A stretch of 5,933 nt of DNA from Desulfobacula sp. (GTDB lineage Bacteria > Desulfobacterota > Desulfobacteria > Desulfobacterales > Desulfobacteraceae): positions 1-5,933 of the forward strand of contig JAOZRF010000192.1 of the NCBI GenBank assembly GCA_029940245.1, read 5' to 3'. Position numbers and translations under genes: made by a program. A model generated the notes under the pieces. The model had not been told where the DNA came from. It saw only the letters and a list, made by a program, of their open reading frames with translations, and made no database searches. This document shows positions 1-5,933 of the stretch, piece by piece; the first letter of the stretch is position 1, and the number at the start of each line of letters is the position of its first letter.

Positions 1-209
1 TGATCCCCTTTTATGGTAATTTTTTCCTTTGATTTATCCCCTAATTTATTTTCAAGAACAATTGAATTACCAACTTCAAGGGTTATAGCATCCTTTGAAT
101 TTACAAGTAATGATATATTCTGATCCGTTTCAATTAAAAACCAGATCCATGTTAAATAATCGGTCCCGAGAAATTTATATTTATTATAAGCCGTTGCGAT
201 ATCAAGCAT
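1..209 (-). CDS. Partial hypothetical protein, possibly the RdgC C-terminal half
   Basis: An open frame begins with ATG at 209-207 and runs without a stop to the window edge (69 full codons), so its 3' end is missing. The start overlaps the end of the upstream RdgC-like gene by 8 bases (ATGCTTGA), a typical arrangement for translational coupling. The protein opens MLDIATAYNKYKFLGTDYLT, followed by an aromatic WIWF stretch and then a mostly beta-like, charged sequence (LEVGNSIVLENKLGDKS). There is no signal peptide or clear membrane segment. From memory, a protein with an FLGxEFLTWLWF-like opening lies next to short RdgC genes in deltaproteobacteria. The upstream protein lacks the last third of RdgC, so this frame may supply that part. 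The coding call is fairly safe because of the overlap, frame and direction; the function is inference only. Confidence 0.65.
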   Translation of the reverse strand, partial: MLDIATAYNKYKFLGTDYLTWIWFLIETDQNISLLVNSKDAITLEVGNSIVLENKLGDKSKEKITIKGD

Positions 210-828
210 AGGATTTCCTAGAGTATTTTAAAGGTACAAGTGTTTGAATTCTATCTTTTTGTGAGTTTGAAAATAAAGATTTTGTTTCAATAATGGTATA
301 AGGAAATAGTCTGATGGGTTTTAAATTAAACGATTTTAAAAATATGGTTTCAAAAAATTCATTGGCTGCTTTCTGTGTGGTATAAAGGTATAAATTTTTT
401 TCTTCATAATTCCACAGGACATCATATATATTGGGAATAGCGGGTATTTTATGCATTAAAATATCTATCACCATTTCTTTTATTTCCGATTTTTCATTTT
501 TAGAAATAAAATCTCTTCCTGATTTATCCTTTTTTTTTTCAATTTCAATGGACATATATTTTTGGATCAGTTTGGCTGGGATTGATTTTTTATCAATTCT
601 CAGGGAAAAAAGAAAATAAGTTCCAAATAAAAAGGAAAATTTATCAAAATCAGGATTATATGGACTTTCTACTGGTGTCCACCCGGCTGAAATCTCATCA
701 TATTCACTTTCTATTTTTGGAATAGAATGTTTTATTAAACCGTTTCGAACGATTTCTGTTAATGAACCCTCAATTTTTCCATCAATATGATATCGACTGA
801 TAGAATGTGTTGAAGAAATTAATCCCAT
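202..828 (-). CDS. rdgC: RdgC-like recombination-associated protein, short form
   Basis: This 208-residue protein resembles the N-terminal two thirds of RdgC, a ring-forming DNA-binding protein of the nucleoid that in E. coli limits RecA access to DNA. Landmarks are a Gly-Trp turn at 49-50 (AGWTP, compare MGWVPP in E. coli), the strand and turn FSLRIDKKSIPAKLIQK (74-90), a long charged helix with conserved spacing (about 91-125), IPNIYDVLWNYEEKNLYLYT (131-150) and the helix KAANEFFETIFLKSF (153-167), followed by a Pro-rich LFPYT. E. coli RdgC is about 300 residues, so the C-terminal third is missing here; the overlapping downstream frame may provide it. I chose ATG 828 because AAGGA lies 7 bases upstream and MGLISSTHSISRY looks like the family start. 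The frame stays open to an ATG at 963, but that start has no ribosome site. Codons 98-100 lie on a run of ten A. The gene is visibly more AT-rich than the oxidoreductase gene. Family call fairly sure; cellular role inferred. Confidence 0.75.
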   Translation of the reverse strand: MGLISSTHSISRYHIDGKIEGSLTEIVRNGLIKHSIPKIESEYDEISAGWTPVESPYNPDFDKFSFLFGTYFLFSLRIDKKSIPAKLIQKYMSIEIEKKKDKSGRDFISKNEKSEIKEMVIDILMHKIPAIPNIYDVLWNYEEKNLYLYTTQKAANEFFETIFLKSFNLKPIRLFPYTIIETKSLFSNSQKDRIQTLVPLKYSRKSYA

Positions 829-835
829 ACAATTA

Positions 836-840
836 TCCTT
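836..840 (-). promoter_or_regulatory. Ribosome binding site deciding the rdgC start
   Basis: On the minus strand AAGGA stands 7 bases before ATG 828-826. The other in-frame ATG, at 963, is preceded only by A/T-rich sequence. This site therefore supports a 208-residue product over a 253-residue one. Confidence 0.65.
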
Positions 841-986
841 TTTATAAATATTTAGTTTTACTATAAATAATATATTACTTGCATGGTATCTTTTTATCAC
901 AGTTGAATAAAAATTAACAGGACTCTTCTGTATGTTCACCTGCATATTTTTTATTCTTGCCATATAGAAAAAATATAGATGAATTA

Positions 987-1015
987 TTTACTTATCCAGA
1001 CATTTGTTGTATAAA
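987..1015 (+). promoter_or_regulatory. Candidate sigma70-type promoter of nifJ
   Basis: TTTACT (987-992) and TATAAA (1010-1015) match 4 of 6 and 5 of 6 bases of the -35 and -10 consensus and are 17 bases apart. Transcription would start near 1022, giving an untranslated leader of about 50 bases. Boxes this good also arise by chance in AT-rich DNA, so this is a candidate only. Confidence 0.35.
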
Positions 1016-1020
1016 TTTAA

Positions 1021-4590
<3,570 letters not shown>

Positions 4591-4646
4591 GTTTGTATAT
4601 GGTTTTAAAAAATTTGGTTTAACGATTATTTAAACGGGAAGAAAAC
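4591..4646 (+). other. Short gap between nifJ and the M23 peptidase gene
   Basis: These 56 AT-rich bases hold a weak inverted repeat (GTTTAA at 4617-4622 and TTAAAC at 4630-4635, 7-base loop) with no GC-rich stem and no T-run after it, so I do not call a terminator. GGAAG at 4637-4641 can serve as the ribosome site for ATG 4647. Read-through from nifJ is possible. Confidence 0.5.
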
Positions 4647-5906
4647 ATGAGGATATGTCAAAGCTGGGAAAGGGCTATGGCAAAAAAAGGTATTTTTATA
4701 CTCTTTATTGTTGGTATTTTTTTTAATTGCTGCTTAAATATTGTTGTTGCTTCAAATTTAGATAAAAATACCGGCACAGCTCCTTTAATCACCCTGCCGG
4801 ACATTAAAGTTATAAAAGGAGTTGTAAAAAAAAAAGAGACAGCATCTTCTTTACTCAACAAATATCTTCCGTTAAAAACCATATATGAAATATGCAGACA
4901 AAGTAAAAATATTTTTTCCCTTGCATATATCAAAGCCGGTCGGCCTTATAAAATTATTTTACAGGAGAATTGTCTAATTGGTTTTGAATATGAAATCAAT
5001 AAGAAAGACAGGCTGGTTGTTCAAAAGGAAAAAAACAACTTTTCTGTAAAGCGATTGCCGATCCAATATGATGTAAATATTCAGGTGGTAACTTCTACCA
5101 TTGAATCCACCCTGTTTGAGGCCGTAAAAAAAGCAGGGGAACGAAACGAACTGGCACAAAAATTGTCTGATATTTTTGCCTGGGACATTGATTTTCTTCG
5201 CCATATCCAGCCTGGAGATCAGTTCAGGGTTCTTGTGGAAAAAAAATATAGGGATGGTAAGCTTTCAGGGTATGGCAAGATTCAGGCAGCTTTTTTCAAC
5301 AATAAAGGCACTCTTTTTAAAGCTTTTTTGTATAAAAACGCAAACGGGGTGCCAAGATATTATAATGAGAATGGAAAATCACTTCAAAAAGCATTTTTAA
5401 AAGCACCGCTTGCGTTTACACGAATTTCCTCCAAATTTACCCTGAAAAGGTTTCATCCTATTTTTAAGGAATATCGGCCTCATCCTGGAGTGGACTATTC
5501 AGCCCCCAAAGGCACACCCATAAGAACAGTGGGGGATGGTGTCATAACGCAAATCGGTTTTAACACGGGGGGTATGGGGAATTGTATTAAAATTCAGCAT
5601 TATAATGGATATACCACAAGCTATAACCACATGTCTAAATTTGCCCATGGCATGGCAAAAAACAAAAAAGTATTACAGGGAGATGTAATTGGATATGTGG
5701 GGATGACAGGGCGTGCCACGGGGCCGCATCTTGATTTTCGCATGACGAAAAATGGAAAATTGGTGGATCCCCTCAAGAATCGACCACCATCAACAACCCC
5801 CATTAAACCAGATGAAATGGAAGCGTTTATTGCAAGAACAATCGAATTGTCCGAAAGAATCATGACAGCCCAAAATCTGGATTCCCACGAAAAAAAGACA
5901 TCTTAG
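4647..5906 (+). CDS. M23 family murein endopeptidase, MepM/Csd3-like, periplasmic
   Basis: This 419-residue exported protein probably cleaves peptide cross-links in peptidoglycan, as MepM and Csd3 do. A signal peptide covers roughly residues 11-36: MAKK, then a hydrophobic core GIFILFIVGIFFNCCLNIVV, with likely cleavage after VVA or VAS. Residues about 57-140 resemble the first, OapA/LysM-like inhibitory domain of this family (KETASSLL, IYEICRQ, IKAGRPYKI). Residues about 145-265 match the second N-terminal domain (TLFEAVKKAG, LSDIFAWDIDF, IQPGDQFRVLVEKKY). The LytM domain follows: HPGVD (His279, Asp283), YNHMS (His328) and GPHLDF (His361, Asp363). The last motif is normally HxH; here Asp363 takes the place of a zinc-binding His. 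I have seen HLD variants in related peptidases, so activity is not excluded. The C-terminal tail from about 385 is a charged helix. ATG 4677 (Met11) is an alternative start giving a more standard signal peptide; GGGAAAGGG lies just before it. The gene may be co-transcribed with nifJ and with the next frame. Confidence 0.9.
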   Translation: MRICQSWERAMAKKGIFILFIVGIFFNCCLNIVVASNLDKNTGTAPLITLPDIKVIKGVVKKKETASSLLNKYLPLKTIYEICRQSKNIFSLAYIKAGRPYKIILQENCLIGFEYEINKKDRLVVQKEKNNFSVKRLPIQYDVNIQVVTSTIESTLFEAVKKAGERNELAQKLSDIFAWDIDFLRHIQPGDQFRVLVEKKYRDGKLSGYGKIQAAFFNNKGTLFKAFLYKNANGVPRYYNENGKSLQKAFLKAPLAFTRISSKFTLKRFHPIFKEYRPHPGVDYSAPKGTPIRTVGDGVITQIGFNTGGMGNCIKIQHYNGYTTSYNHMSKFAHGMAKNKKVLQGDVIGYVGMTGRATGPHLDFRMTKNGKLVDPLKNRPPSTTPIKPDEMEAFIARTIELSERIMTAQNLDSHEKKTS

Positions 5907-5925
5907 AAGATCAGGGAAAAATAAC

Positions 5926-5933
5926 ATGGCAAA
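5926..5933 (+). CDS. Start of a further gene, cut by the window end
   Basis: ATGGCAAA begins at 5926, 19 bases after the peptidase stop, with AGGG at 5913-5916 placed 9 bases upstream as a ribosome site. The spacing and direction suggest an operon partner of the peptidase gene. Only two full codons (Met-Ala) are visible, so nothing can be said of the product. Confidence 0.45.

Noticed and set aside
903..920. TTGAATAAAAATTAACAG, which recalls a Rex redox-repressor operator (TTGTTAA-N4-TTAACAA) upstream of nifJ.
   Set aside because: Only the right half fits well (6 of 7, left 4 of 7), the dyad symmetry is poor, and it lies about 150 bases before the start in AT-rich DNA.
829..963. Extension of the rdgC frame upstream to an ATG at 963, adding 45 residues.
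   Set aside because: No ribosome site precedes ATG 963, the added sequence does not look like the family, and ATG 828 has AAGGA at a good distance. The open frame is likely chance in AT-rich DNA.
4617..4635. GTTTAA/TTAAAC inverted repeat after nifJ as a terminator.
   Set aside because: A six-pair, nearly all A/T stem with no T-run after it does not meet the standard for an intrinsic terminator.
4717..4737. Cys-Cys in the signal peptide of the peptidase as a lipoprotein attachment site.
   Set aside because: The residues before the cysteines (FFN) do not fit the lipobox pattern, and hydrophobic sequence continues after them.

Overview
The window comes from a bacterial chromosome of moderate to low GC, most likely an anaerobe of the Desulfobacterota (sulfate-reducing Deltaproteobacteria, Desulfobacter/Desulfobacula-like). 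That placement is inferred from three things: a single-chain pyruvate:ferredoxin oxidoreductase whose active-site residues keep almost the same numbering as the Desulfovibrio africanus enzyme, a short RdgC-like protein of the kind I recall from this phylum, and an M23 peptidase of the MepM/Csd3 type with a Gram-negative signal peptide. No search was run, so the taxonomy is a judgement.

Layout. The left end (1-828) is read on the minus strand. It holds a short RdgC-like gene (202-828), followed by an overlapping gene that leaves the window at base 1. A 243-bp AT-rich divergent intergenic region (829-1071) carries the start signals of both directions. On the plus strand, a complete 1172-codon pyruvate:ferredoxin oxidoreductase gene (1072-4590) fills most of the window. 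It is followed after 56 bp by a periplasmic M23 murein endopeptidase gene (4647-5906). A further reading frame begins at 5926, 19 bp beyond that stop, and is cut by the window end.

How the genes relate. The oxidoreductase is the central-metabolism gene: it links pyruvate, acetyl-CoA and CO2 to reduced ferredoxin. The peptidase and the next frame lie downstream in the same direction with no convincing terminator between them, so read-through is possible, but no functional link to pyruvate metabolism is visible. The minus-strand pair looks translationally coupled and may be a two-gene version of the DNA-binding recombination protein RdgC.

I see no rRNA, tRNA, CRISPR array, insertion sequence or attachment site. 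Most of the window is ordinary housekeeping sequence. The points most worth checking are the possible split RdgC pair and the Asp that replaces the second His of the peptidase HxH motif.
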